The notes: generated by a model from the letters alone, not told the origin. Shown: positions 1-7,724, numbered from the stretch's first letter. The stretch is DNA of 64,000 bases from Enterobacter cancerogenus (GCF_019047785.1 NZ_CP077290.1:3658001-3722000); one strand, 5' to 3'. Translations and numbers: made by a program.

Positions 1-2
1 CG

Positions 3-1016
3 CTGGCGGCCGGGTTTGATCCGCAATCCGACAGCGACGCGATTGTGTTCACCGCCGATCTGATCGACGACGCAACCCTCGCACGCGTTCATGAGCTGCG
101 CATTCCCGTTAACGCCGGTTCGGTGGATATGCTGGAGCAGTTGGGGCAGGTATCACCCGGCCATCGCGTCTGGCTGCGCGTCAACCCAGGCTTTGGTCAC
201 GGCCACAGTCAAAAAACCAACACCGGCGGCGAGAACAGCAAGCACGGGATCTGGCATGGCGATCTCCCTGCCGCGCTGGAGGTACTGCAGCGCTACGGCC
301 TGAAGCTGGTTGGCATTCACATGCATATCGGCTCCGGCGTGGACTACGGTCATCTTGAGCAGGTGTGTGGCGCAATGGTGGATCAGGTGCTGGCGTGTGG
401 TCAGGATCTGGAGGCGATCTCCGCGGGGGGCGGCCTGTCCATTCCGTATCGCGAAGGCGAAGAGGCGATCGATACCGATCACTATTACGGCCTGTGGAGC
501 GCCGCGCGCGACAAAATTGCGGCCCACCTGGGCCACGCGGTGAAGCTGGAAATTGAGCCGGGGCGTTTCCTGGTGGCGGAGTCCGGCGTGCTGGTGGCGC
601 AGGTGCGCAGCGTGAAAGAGATGGGATCGCGCCATTTTGTGCTGATCGACGCGGGCTTTAACGATCTGATGCGCCCGTCCATGTACGGCAGCTATCACCA
701 CATTACGGCACTCGCCGCCGACGGGCGCGATCTGCTGAACGCACCGCGCGTGGAGACGGTGGTCGCCGGTCCGCTGTGTGAATCCGGGGACGTGTTCACC
801 CAGCAGGAGGGCGGTAAAGTGGAAACCCGCGCGCTGCCTGAAGTGAAGCCGGGTGACTATCTGGTGCTGCACGATACCGGCGCGTACGGGGCGTCGATGT
901 CCTCTAACTACAACAGCCGCCCGCTGCTGCCGGAAGTGCTGTTTGATCGCGGCGTGGCAAGATTGATCCGTCGCCGCCAGACCATTCAGGAACTGCTGGC
1001 GCTGGAGCTGTTCTGA
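3..1016 (+). CDS. lysA: Diaminopimelate decarboxylase, 3' part
   Basis: This is the C-terminal 337 codons of a fold-III PLP decarboxylase; the start and the PLP-binding lysine lie before the window. LysA converts meso-diaminopimelate to lysine in the last step of lysine synthesis, in the cytoplasm. Visible motifs are GIHMHIGSG (around nt 313-340), the glycine-rich phosphate loop GGGLSIPY (around 427-450), EPGRFLVAESG (around 553-585) and the CESGD active-site motif (around 775-790), whose cysteine is supplied in trans by the partner subunit in this family. The reading frame is open from the window edge to TGA. In E. coli lysA converges directly on galR; here an accessory cassette lies between them. 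The 3' end overlaps the convergent LacI-type gene by 31 bp. Confidence 0.96.
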   Translation: MAAGFDPQSDSDAIVFTADLIDDATLARVHELRIPVNAGSVDMLEQLGQVSPGHRVWLRVNPGFGHGHSQKTNTGGENSKHGIWHGDLPAALEVLQRYGLKLVGIHMHIGSGVDYGHLEQVCGAMVDQVLACGQDLEAISAGGGLSIPYREGEEAIDTDHYYGLWSAARDKIAAHLGHAVKLEIEPGRFLVAESGVLVAQVRSVKEMGSRHFVLIDAGFNDLMRPSMYGSYHHITALAADGRDLLNAPRVETVVAGPLCESGDVFTQQEGGKVETRALPEVKPGDYLVLHDTGAYGASMSSNYNSRPLLPEVLFDRGVARLIRRRQTIQELLALELF

Positions 1017-2023
1017 GTGAAATACGGCCCCGTCGTCACCGAGTCGCGCAAGACCAGCGTGCCGGTAAACGGCGGGATCGCCTCCACCGGCTGGTTCTTC
1101 GCCAGCCGGATCGCCTGATCGATAGCAGTGACGATCATGTTGTCGATCGGCAGATAAACCGAGGACAACGCGGGCTCCAGCCATTTCGCGCTCGGCGCAT
1201 CATCAAACCCAAACAGCGAAATATCCTGCGGGATCTTCAGCCCGGCCTGGTGTAATGCTTTGAACGCACCCAGCGCCATATCATCGTTACAGGCAAACAG
1301 CGCGCTGAACGGCACGGCGTCGACGATAAGCTCCTTGCACAGCTCATAACCCCGCGTCATTCCCGCATCGCCGTATTTAATCCGTCGTTCGTCAAGACGG
1401 ATGCCGTGCTTCTCCAGCGCTTTGCGGTAGCCCATCAGGCGGGCTTTACCGGTAGGAGTATGAATGGGAACGGTGATGCAGGCGATCTCGCGATGGCCCT
1501 GGCTTATCAGGTAATCCACGGCTTTAAACGCGGCATCCTGCTGCTCGAAGAACACGCAGCGATCCGCCGCCTGGCTAACCTCACGGTTGATCACCACCAG
1601 CGGGGTTTGCACCGTGTTGATAAGCTTCATGATCGCCTTTTCGCTCATGTAGCGTGTATAGAGAACGATGGCGTCGCACTTGCGATCCGCCAGCATCTGA
1701 ACGGCCTGCTCTTCCTGCTCGGGCGCATCATGACCGTCGGTGACGATCAGCTGCTTGCCGTGCGTTTCGGTCTGCCGGGAGGCCTGCTGCAACAGGCGAC
1801 CAAAGTAAAAACCGTCAAAGGTGGAGACCACCAGACCAATGCTGTTGCTGGTCTGGTTCGCCAGCGAACGCGCGAGAAAGTTCGGGCGATAGCCCAGCTC
1901 TTCCATCGCGGTGAACACCTGCTGACGCGTACTCTCTTTAACCTGACCCGTGCCGTTCAGCACGCGCGAGACGGTGGCTTTCGACACGCCCGCGCGTAAT
2001 GAGACATCCAGCATTGTTGCCAT
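986..2023 (-). CDS. LacI/GalR-family repressor of the beta-glucoside cassette
   Basis: A 345-residue LacI-family regulator. The N-terminal helix-turn-helix reads MLDVSLRAGVSKATVSRVLN, with the hinge around residue 50 (FLARSLANQ), followed by a periplasmic-binding-protein-like effector domain that carries NDDMALGAFKAL and the C-terminal FGFDDAPSA segment. I chose the ATG at 2023 because it puts the DNA-binding domain at the N-terminus and has an AGGA Shine-Dalgarno; an upstream extension exists but would add about 56 residues before the HTH. It is divergent from the EIIC and GH1 genes, which suggests it controls them. The overall look is closest to AscG, the beta-glucoside repressor, but I do not assign that name. 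Its 3' end overlaps lysA. Confidence 0.88.
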   Translation of the reverse strand: MATMLDVSLRAGVSKATVSRVLNGTGQVKESTRQQVFTAMEELGYRPNFLARSLANQTSNSIGLVVSTFDGFYFGRLLQQASRQTETHGKQLIVTDGHDAPEQEEQAVQMLADRKCDAIVLYTRYMSEKAIMKLINTVQTPLVVINREVSQAADRCVFFEQQDAAFKAVDYLISQGHREIACITVPIHTPTGKARLMGYRKALEKHGIRLDERRIKYGDAGMTRGYELCKELIVDAVPFSALFACNDDMALGAFKALHQAGLKIPQDISLFGFDDAPSAKWLEPALSSVYLPIDNMIVTAIDQAIRLAKNQPVEAIPPFTGTLVLRDSVTTGPYFTQNSSSASSS

Positions 2024-2162
2024 GAGTAATTCCTGCTTCCACGTAATGCCCTGCAGTTTAACACAGACCCCACGGCGCATAAGCGACGCGGCAAGGGCAA
2101 AACCCCCATCACGATCACGCTTTTCGGTAACGATCTGCCTGAGCGGAATAATTGCCTGTAAG

Positions 2163-2173
2163 TGGTATGCCAA
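2163..2173. promoter_or_regulatory. Candidate GntR-type operator, distal copy
   Basis: The 11-mer TGGTATGCCAA lies in the divergent intergenic region between the LacI-type gene and the EIIC gene. It recurs at 2257-2267 with centres about 93 bp apart. The TTGG-N4-CCAA form resembles operators of the UxuR/ExuR branch of GntR regulators (TTGGTATACCAA-like), and a regulator of that branch is encoded at 5176. Binding is an inference. Confidence 0.5.
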
Positions 2174-2213
2174 ATTGGTAGTAAATCGCAATCTGGAATA
2201 CCTCTGGCGGCAC

Positions 2214-2229
2214 TGAGAGCCGAATCACA
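2214..2229. promoter_or_regulatory. Candidate CRP-cAMP site
   Basis: TGAGA-N6-TCACA matches the CRP consensus TGTGA-N6-TCACA at nine of ten conserved positions. It lies between the two TGGTATGCCAA copies, about 95 bp upstream of the EIIC start, which suits catabolite-controlled beta-glucoside genes. No experiment is implied. Confidence 0.45.
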
Positions 2230-2255
2230 GAACAAAACCCGTCATGCGTCTATTT

Positions 2256-2267
2256 TTGGTATGCCAA
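2256..2267. promoter_or_regulatory. Candidate GntR-type operator, proximal copy
   Basis: TTGGTATGCCAA is a near-perfect palindrome and the fuller of the two copies upstream of the EIIC gene, 57 bp before its ATG. It resembles UxuR/ExuR-type operators. A LacI-type operator with a central CG was looked for in this gap and not seen with confidence. Confidence 0.5.
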
Positions 2268-2323
2268 TAGTAGCCGGCTGTACACCTTTTTCAATAAAAG
2301 CCCTTTTACTGAGGTATTACCCT

Positions 2324-3649
2324 ATGGCATTACAGGAAAAACTGATCGACGCTCTGGGCAGTTTCGCCACCAAATTCAACAGCTATCGCTATATCATGGC
2401 GATCAAATCCGCTTTTATCACCCTCATGCCGGTCATCATCGTGGGGGCTTTCTCCGTGCTGATCTCCAACATGGTGCTGGATCCAAAAAACGGCCTGGCC
2501 AGCTTCCAGTCGCTGTCGTTTCTCGCCGCACTTAAGCCCATCACCAGCGCGCTGAACTACGCCACGCTGAACTTCCTCAACATTGGCGCGGTGTTTCTCA
2601 TCGGCGTGGAGCTCGGGCGCATTAACGGCATTAAGTCGCTGTTCCCGGGGCTGCTGGCGGTGATTTGCTTTATCTGCGTTACGCCGACGACGGTCAAGAT
2701 GCTGGTGGACGGCGAAATGCACGTGGTGAAAGACGTGCTGCTGCGCCAGTTCTCCGATACCCGAAGCCTGTTCCTCGGCATGTTTATCGCCATTCTTTCC
2801 GTAGAGGTGTATTGCTGGCTGGAAAACCGTAAAGGGCTAAAAATTAAGATGCCGGATACCGTACCGCCTAACGTAGCGGCCTCGTTCTCCGCACTGATCC
2901 CGGCGATTATTACCACCACGGCCATTGCGACCTTTGGCTTTATTTTCCATCAAACCACCGGCATGTACCTCTACGACGCAGTGTACCAGGTGGTGCAACA
3001 GCCGCTGGAGCGCGTGGTGCAGAGCCTGCCTGGCATCCTGCTGCTGATGTTCGTGGCTCAGCTGTTCTGGGTGATCGGCATTCACGGCAACCAGATGATC
3101 AAACCGATCCGCGAGCCGCTGCTGCTGGGGGCGATCACCGTCAACATGAGCGCGTTCGAGCAGGGGAAAGAGGTGCCGAACATCATCACCATGCCGTTCT
3201 GGGATGTGTACATGAGCATCGGCGGCTCCGGCCTGACCATCGGCCTGCTGATCGCCGTGATGATCGCCACCAAACGCAAAGAGATGAAAGAGATCGCCAA
3301 GCTCTCTATCGGGCCGGGCCTGTTTAACATCAACGAGCCGGTGATCTTCGGTATGCCAATCATGCTCAACCCGATCCTCGCCATTCCCTTTATCATCACT
3401 CCGCTGGTGACCGGTTCGATTGGCTACTTTGCCACGGTGACAGGTTTTGCCGGTAAGGCAGTGGTGATGGTGCCCTGGACCACGCCGCCGCTGATTAACG
3501 CCTGGCTCTCTACGGCAGGCTCAATGGGGGCGGTGGTGACCCAGCTTATCTGTATTGTCACCGCCGTCCTGATCTACCTGCCGTTTGTGAAGATTGCCTC
3601 GCGCCGCGCAGAGCAGGCCGCGCTGCAACACGCCACCGACAACGCATGA
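2324..3649 (+). CDS. PTS lactose/cellobiose-family EIIC permease
   Basis: A 441-residue integral membrane permease of the Lac/Cel PTS family (CelB/ChbC-like), expected to import and phosphorylate a beta-glucoside with the help of EIIA and EIIB. The family signatures GIHGNQMI (around residue 260) and FNINEPVIFGMPIMLNP (around 340) are present, the latter including the conserved NEP glutamate, among about ten hydrophobic segments. The ATG at 2324 has TGAGGT about 9 bp upstream; a longer open frame upstream has no membrane-like sequence. It is 7 bp from the GH1 gene, so the two are one operon. No EIIA or EIIB gene lies in the window, so partner subunits must come from elsewhere, for example a chitobiose-type system. 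Confidence 0.92.
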   Translation: MALQEKLIDALGSFATKFNSYRYIMAIKSAFITLMPVIIVGAFSVLISNMVLDPKNGLASFQSLSFLAALKPITSALNYATLNFLNIGAVFLIGVELGRINGIKSLFPGLLAVICFICVTPTTVKMLVDGEMHVVKDVLLRQFSDTRSLFLGMFIAILSVEVYCWLENRKGLKIKMPDTVPPNVAASFSALIPAIITTTAIATFGFIFHQTTGMYLYDAVYQVVQQPLERVVQSLPGILLLMFVAQLFWVIGIHGNQMIKPIREPLLLGAITVNMSAFEQGKEVPNIITMPFWDVYMSIGGSGLTIGLLIAVMIATKRKEMKEIAKLSIGPGLFNINEPVIFGMPIMLNPILAIPFIITPLVTGSIGYFATVTGFAGKAVVMVPWTTPPLINAWLSTAGSMGAVVTQLICIVTAVLIYLPFVKIASRRAEQAALQHATDNA

Positions 3650-3656
3650 GGACGCT

Positions 3657-5084
3657 ATGAGCATAAAAAAGATGACGATACCGCAGGATTTCATTCTTGG
3701 CGCGGCGGCCTCAGCCTGGCAAACCGAAGGCTGGAGTGGCAAGAAAGCGGGGCAGGATTCATGGATCGATCTGTGGTACAAAAATGACCGACATGTCTGG
3801 CACAACGGCTACGGCCCGGCCGTGGCCACCGACTTTATCAACCGCTTTCGCGAAGACGTGGCGCTGATGAAGGCGGCGGGGTTAACGCACTACCGCACCT
3901 CAATCAACTGGTCACGCTTTCTCACCGACTATGAAAACGTAACGGTAGACGAGGAGTACGCGGCCTGGTACGACGCGCTGTTCGATGAGATGCACCGTCA
4001 GGGCATCGAGCCGATGATCTGCCTTGAGCACTACGAGTTGCCGGGCGTACTACTGCAGACCTATGGTGGCTGGGCGTCAAAGCACGTGGTTGAGTTGTTC
4101 ACGCGTTATGCCGAAAAGGTGTTTGAACGCTATCACCACAAGGTCAGCCGCTGGTTTACCTTCAACGAACCCATTGTGGTACAAACCCGCGTCTATCTCG
4201 ATGCCCTGCGCTGGCCCTATGAGCAGAATACCGACACATGGATGCAGTGGAACCACCACAAGGTGCTGGCGACGGCAAAGGTGGTGAAGCTGTTTCGTGA
4301 CAAGGGTTATCGGGGGACGGTAGGGTGCATCCTCAACCCGGAAGTGACCTATCCGCGCTCGCGCGCGCCGCATGACGTGCGCGCCGCAGAGATGTACGAC
4401 CTGTTCTATAACCGCGTATTTCTTGATCCGCTGGTCCATGGGCGCTATCCGCAGGCACTTTTCTCCCTGCTGGAGCAGCATCAGGTTCAGTGGGAATACA
4501 CCGCAGACGAACTGGCGCTGATTGCCGACAACACCGTCGATGAACTGGGCATCAACCTCTACTATCCACACCGCGTGAAAGCGCCTTCCCGCGCCTGGCA
4601 CCCGGAGACGCCGTTCCACCCGGCGTACTATTATGAGCCGTTCGAACTGCCGGGGCGGCGGATGAATGCCTCCCGCGGCTGGGAGATATACCCACGCATT
4701 ATCTACGACATGGCGATGCGAATTAAACAAGACTATCGCAACATCGACTGGTTTGTGGCGGAAAGCGGAATGGGCGTGGAGAACGAAGCGCAGTTTCGCA
4801 ACAGTGACGGCATTATCGAAGACTCTTACCGCATCGATTTTATCAGTGAGCACCTCTATTACACGCTGCTGGCGCGCGAAGAAGGGGTAAATTGTCACGG
4901 CTATATGCTGTGGGCGTTTACCGACAACGTCTCTCCGATGAACGCATTCAAAAACCGCTATGGCCTGATTGAGATCGATCTCAACGACAATCGCGCCCGG
5001 CGTGCGAAAAAATCGGCGGCCTGGTTCCGGCAGTTGCGCGATGCGCGCGAGCTCACGCTCACGGTTGATGATGAATGGAAGTAG
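3657..5084 (+). CDS. GH1 6-phospho-beta-glucosidase
   Basis: A 475-residue glycoside hydrolase family 1 enzyme, expected to split the phosphorylated beta-glucoside delivered by the preceding EIIC into glucose 6-phosphate and an aglycone. The N-terminal GAAASAWQTEGW, the acid/base motif FNEP (E171) and the nucleophile region AESGMG (E369) are visible. Near the C-terminus RRAKKSAAWF resembles the loop that binds the 6-phosphate in phospho-glucosidases. The nucleophile motif reads ESG, where most GH1 enzymes have ENG. I chose the ATG at 3657, 7 bp after the EIIC stop and preceded by GAGGA. The sequence seems nearer GmuD-type enzymes than AscB, BglA or ChbF, so the natural substrate is open. Confidence 0.92.
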   Translation: MSIKKMTIPQDFILGAAASAWQTEGWSGKKAGQDSWIDLWYKNDRHVWHNGYGPAVATDFINRFREDVALMKAAGLTHYRTSINWSRFLTDYENVTVDEEYAAWYDALFDEMHRQGIEPMICLEHYELPGVLLQTYGGWASKHVVELFTRYAEKVFERYHHKVSRWFTFNEPIVVQTRVYLDALRWPYEQNTDTWMQWNHHKVLATAKVVKLFRDKGYRGTVGCILNPEVTYPRSRAPHDVRAAEMYDLFYNRVFLDPLVHGRYPQALFSLLEQHQVQWEYTADELALIADNTVDELGINLYYPHRVKAPSRAWHPETPFHPAYYYEPFELPGRRMNASRGWEIYPRIIYDMAMRIKQDYRNIDWFVAESGMGVENEAQFRNSDGIIEDSYRIDFISEHLYYTLLAREEGVNCHGYMLWAFTDNVSPMNAFKNRYGLIEIDLNDNRARRAKKSAAWFRQLRDARELTLTVDDEWK

Positions 5085-5124
5085 GCGAAAAGCGTGCGGG
5101 TTCTGATAAAATAGCGCACAAACT

Positions 5125-5144
5125 GGCCGGGAGGATGCCCGGCC
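5125..5144. other. Intercistronic hairpin between GH1 and GntR genes
   Basis: A 7-bp perfect stem (GGCCGGG / CCCGGCC) with a 6-nt loop. It lacks a U-tract, so it is not a classical terminator; it may reduce read-through or protect the upstream mRNA. Confidence 0.5.
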
Positions 5145-5175
5145 TGCGCATTAACTGACAATCACAGGTGATCAC

Positions 5176-5949
5176 GTGGATAAGGCTGTCATCCTGCCGG
5201 AAAAAAAACAGTACCAGGAAATTGGCGAGGATTTACGGACGCAAATTATCCAGGGGCACTATCCCGTTGGGTCGCGTCTGCCGCCCGAGCGCAACATTGC
5301 TGAAACCTACGGCGTGAGCCGCACCATCGTGCGGGAAGCGCTGCTGATGCTTGAGTTGCAGGGCACCGTAGATATCCGCCAGGGGTCTGGCGTCTATGTC
5401 ATGCGCATTCCTGAGGAGCACGAAAACGAGGAAGAACGCTTTCTTAACAGTGACGTCGGCCCGTTTGAGATCCTTCAGGCGCGCCAGCTGCTGGAAAGCA
5501 ATATCGCCGCGTTTGCCGCCAAAATGGCAACGCGGGCGGATATCGACAATCTGCGCCGGATAATCGAACAGGAACAGCGGGCGATTGCCGCGGACGATAA
5601 CAGTCAGGACAATAACAAGATGTTCCATCTGGTGCTGGCCGGGGCCACGCAAAACCAGATGCTGCTGGCGACCGTCGAGAGCGTCTGGCATCACATGGAC
5701 AGCAGCCCACTGTGGCAGCAGTTTAACGTCCATATTGCCAGCCGGGCCTGGCGCCTGAAATGGCTGGGCGACAGGCAAACCATTCTCGCCGCGCTGCGCC
5801 GCCGGGATGTGATGGGCGCCTGGCAGGCGATGTTCCAGCATCTTGAGAATGTGAAAAAGAGCCTGCTGGAGCTGTCCGATGAAGACGCGCCCGATTTTGA
5901 CGGGTATCTCTTTGAATCGGTGCCTATTTTTCAGGGTAAGCTGGTGTGA
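5176..5949 (+). CDS. GntR-family regulator, UxuR/ExuR-like
   Basis: A 257-residue FadR-type GntR regulator. The winged helix covers about residues 11-75 (LPPERNIAETYGVSRTIVREAL, then QGSGVYV) and the all-helical FCD effector domain carries GPFEILQARQLLESNIAAFAA, nearly the same as in UxuR and ExuR; AMFQHLENVKKSLLE and FDGYLFES near the C-terminus are shared with that branch too. It lies 91 bp after the GH1 gene on the same strand and overlaps the GNAT gene by 4 bp (GTGA). UxuR and ExuR respond to hexuronates, so its place in a beta-glucoside cassette is unexpected. It may bind the TTGGTATGCCAA sites upstream of the EIIC gene. Confidence 0.88.
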   Translation: MDKAVILPEKKQYQEIGEDLRTQIIQGHYPVGSRLPPERNIAETYGVSRTIVREALLMLELQGTVDIRQGSGVYVMRIPEEHENEEERFLNSDVGPFEILQARQLLESNIAAFAAKMATRADIDNLRRIIEQEQRAIAADDNSQDNNKMFHLVLAGATQNQMLLATVESVWHHMDSSPLWQQFNVHIASRAWRLKWLGDRQTILAALRRRDVMGAWQAMFQHLENVKKSLLELSDEDAPDFDGYLFESVPIFQGKLV

Positions 5950-6422
5950 ACATTCTGCCGCTATATGCCGCGCCGCAGTTTGCGGACCGGGTAACCGACT
6001 GGATCTGGCAGGCGTTTGGCGACGGGCTGCCGCGCGCCTTTTTCCAGAGCATTGTCGACCATAGCCAGACGCCCGATGCGTTGCCGCTCACCTTTATCGC
6101 TGCCGACGGAGACAACCTGCTGGGCACGGTCGGGCTGTGGCGCTGCGACTTGATCAGCCGTCAGGATCTTTACCCGTGGCTCGCCGCGCTATACGTCGAC
6201 GAGGCGGCGCGGGGACAAGGCCTGGCGGGGCAACTGCAGCGGCATGTCATCGCGTATGCCGCGCAGGCCGGGTTTACTGAGCTGCACCTCTGGTCTGCCT
6301 GCCGTGACTTCTACGAACGCTACGGCTGGCAATACATCGGTGACGCGCTCGAATACCCTGACAAAAGGGTTCACCTCTACCGCTACGCCTCGGATGCCTC
6401 TGCCGGAGGGACTACGGAGTGA
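5946..6422 (+). CDS. GNAT-family N-acetyltransferase
   Basis: A 158-residue GNAT enzyme that uses acetyl-CoA; substrate unknown. The acetyl-CoA loop appears as LYVDEAARGQGLAGQL (about residues 82-97), and the C-terminal half has LHLWSACRDFYERYGWQYIG, a typical beta-strand 5 and alpha-4 pattern. The GTG start overlaps the GntR stop (GTGA), so translation is probably coupled. The 3' end overlaps galR by 40 bp in convergent orientation, so the cassette is fitted tightly against galR. Nothing in the sequence ties it to sugar metabolism. Confidence 0.82.
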   Translation: MNILPLYAAPQFADRVTDWIWQAFGDGLPRAFFQSIVDHSQTPDALPLTFIAADGDNLLGTVGLWRCDLISRQDLYPWLAALYVDEAARGQGLAGQLQRHVIAYAAQAGFTELHLWSACRDFYERYGWQYIGDALEYPDKRVHLYRYASDASAGGTTE

Positions 6423-7399
6423 CGGCGCACCAGCGTTGGGCTGAACAGATGGGTAATTTCCGGCGGCGGGCGATTCTCTGCCAGGGCTAACGCCAGCTCG
6501 GCGGCCTGGGTCGCCATGGTGACGATCGGGTAACGCACCGTGGTCAGGCGAGGGCGAACGTAGCGCGACACCAGCACATCATCAAAACCAATCAGCGAAA
6601 TTTCAGCCGGCACCTCAACGCCATTGTCATTCAATACCCCCATCGCACCGGCGGCCATCGAATCGTTATAGCAGGCGATGGCCGTGAAGTTGCGCCCGCG
6701 GCCCAGCAGTTCCGTCATGGCCTGCTCGCCGCCGCTCTCGTCGGGTTCACCGTACGCCACCAGCCGGTCATTGCACGGTAGACCGTGTTCGCGCAGCGCG
6801 TCGTAATAGCCTTGCAAACGATCTTCGGCATCGGAGATGGGGTGGTTGGAGCAGAGATAACCGATGCGGGTATGGCCCTGCTGAATAAGGTGACGCGTCG
6901 CGAGCCACGCGCCGTAGCGGTCGTCGAGAGCCACGCAGCGCTCTTCAAAATCGGGAATGATACGGTTGATGATCACCATGCCGGGGATCTGCTTCATCAG
7001 ATGAATCAGTTCGGCATCGGGGATCATTTTGGCATGGACCACCAGCGCCGCGCAGCGGTGGCGCATCAGCTGTTCAATGGCCTGGCGCTCTTTTTGCTCG
7101 TTGTGATAGCCATTGCCGATCAGCAGAAAATTGCCCGTCTGGTAAGAGACGTGCTCCACGGCTTTGACCATGGCGCCAAAAAAAGGGTCGGAGACATCGC
7201 CCACCACCAGCCCGATCGTCTCGGTAGACTGCTGGGCAAGCGCACGCGCGTTGGCGTTGGGGTGATAATTCAGGTTTTCCATGGCGTCCTGCACGGCCTG
7301 GCGTGATGCATCGCTGGCTTTCGGGGAGTTATTGATCACGCGCGAGACGGTCGCGACGGAAACACCGGCCAGACGAGCCACATCCTTTATTGTCGCCAT
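6383..7399 (-). CDS. galR: Galactose operon repressor GalR
   Basis: A 338-residue LacI-family repressor of galactose uptake and metabolism genes; it binds DNA as a dimer and is released by galactose. The N-terminus MATIKDVARLAGVSVATVSR and the stretch NANARALAQQ are essentially those of E. coli GalR, as are the effector-domain segments DPFFGAMVKAVE and LIGFDDVLVSRYVRPRLTTV. The C-terminus is about five residues shorter than the 343-residue E. coli protein, and the end of the gene overlaps the cassette GNAT gene, so the tail may have been reshaped by the insertion. A GalR-type operator lies just upstream, consistent with autoregulation. Confidence 0.96.
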   Translation of the reverse strand: MATIKDVARLAGVSVATVSRVINNSPKASDASRQAVQDAMENLNYHPNANARALAQQSTETIGLVVGDVSDPFFGAMVKAVEHVSYQTGNFLLIGNGYHNEQKERQAIEQLMRHRCAALVVHAKMIPDAELIHLMKQIPGMVIINRIIPDFEERCVALDDRYGAWLATRHLIQQGHTRIGYLCSNHPISDAEDRLQGYYDALREHGLPCNDRLVAYGEPDESGGEQAMTELLGRGRNFTAIACYNDSMAAGAMGVLNDNGVEVPAEISLIGFDDVLVSRYVRPRLTTVRYPIVTMATQAAELALALAENRPPPEITHLFSPTLVRRHSVVPPAEASEA

Positions 7400-7417
7400 T
7401 CAATACCTTCTTATTTG

Positions 7418-7433
7418 GGGTAAGCGTTTACAC
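7418..7433. promoter_or_regulatory. GalR-type operator upstream of galR
   Basis: The 16-mer GGGTAAGCGTTTACAC matches the GalR/GalS consensus GTGTAANCGNTTACAC at all fixed positions but one. It lies 19-34 bp upstream of the galR ATG, where an autoregulatory operator would sit. Confidence 0.75.
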
Positions 7434-7642
7434 GTAAACAGTGTTGCGGAAAAGTGGCGCGCATTCAAGGGGAGCAGGCGGGACGCCTCAACAAACGTGA
7501 CCCAGACCACCCCGGACGGTGTAATCGTTACACGCAGACTCATGTCAAAGCCGTGTGATTCTGAACCTTTAGTTACACTTTGCCTTAGGCTGTTGCGATT
7601 GTCCGATAGCAGAGTCCCGGAGTGGGTTGATAGAGTCGAGAT

Positions 7643-7724
7643 CCCAGAGGTATTGATAGGTGGTATCAACTCCGGTTGATTAACACGATTTACACCAACC
7701 TGCGTTTTACGCAGGTTTTTTTTT
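7643..7724 (+). ncRNA. omrB: OmrB small RNA
   Basis: An 82-nt Hfq-dependent sRNA that in E. coli is induced by OmpR and represses outer-membrane proteins such as OmpT, CirA and FecA. The 5' seed CCCAGAGGTATTGATAGGTG and the 3' terminator (CCTGCGTTTTACGCAGG plus nine T) match OmrB. It lies between galR and aas, in the orientation of aas, as in E. coli. The middle third differs from the E. coli RNA as I remember it. A -10-like TAGAGT lies 7 bp before the 5' end. Confidence 0.93.

Noticed and set aside
153..1184. 343-codon open frame on the minus strand across lysA
   Set aside because: It is antisense to lysA, which has clear family motifs, and its translation is Arg/His-rich low-information sequence typical of a shadow frame in GC-rich DNA.
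2162..2323. 54-codon N-terminal extension of the EIIC frame
   Set aside because: It runs through the control region with its operator-like repeats and is not membrane-like; the ATG at 2324 has a ribosome site.
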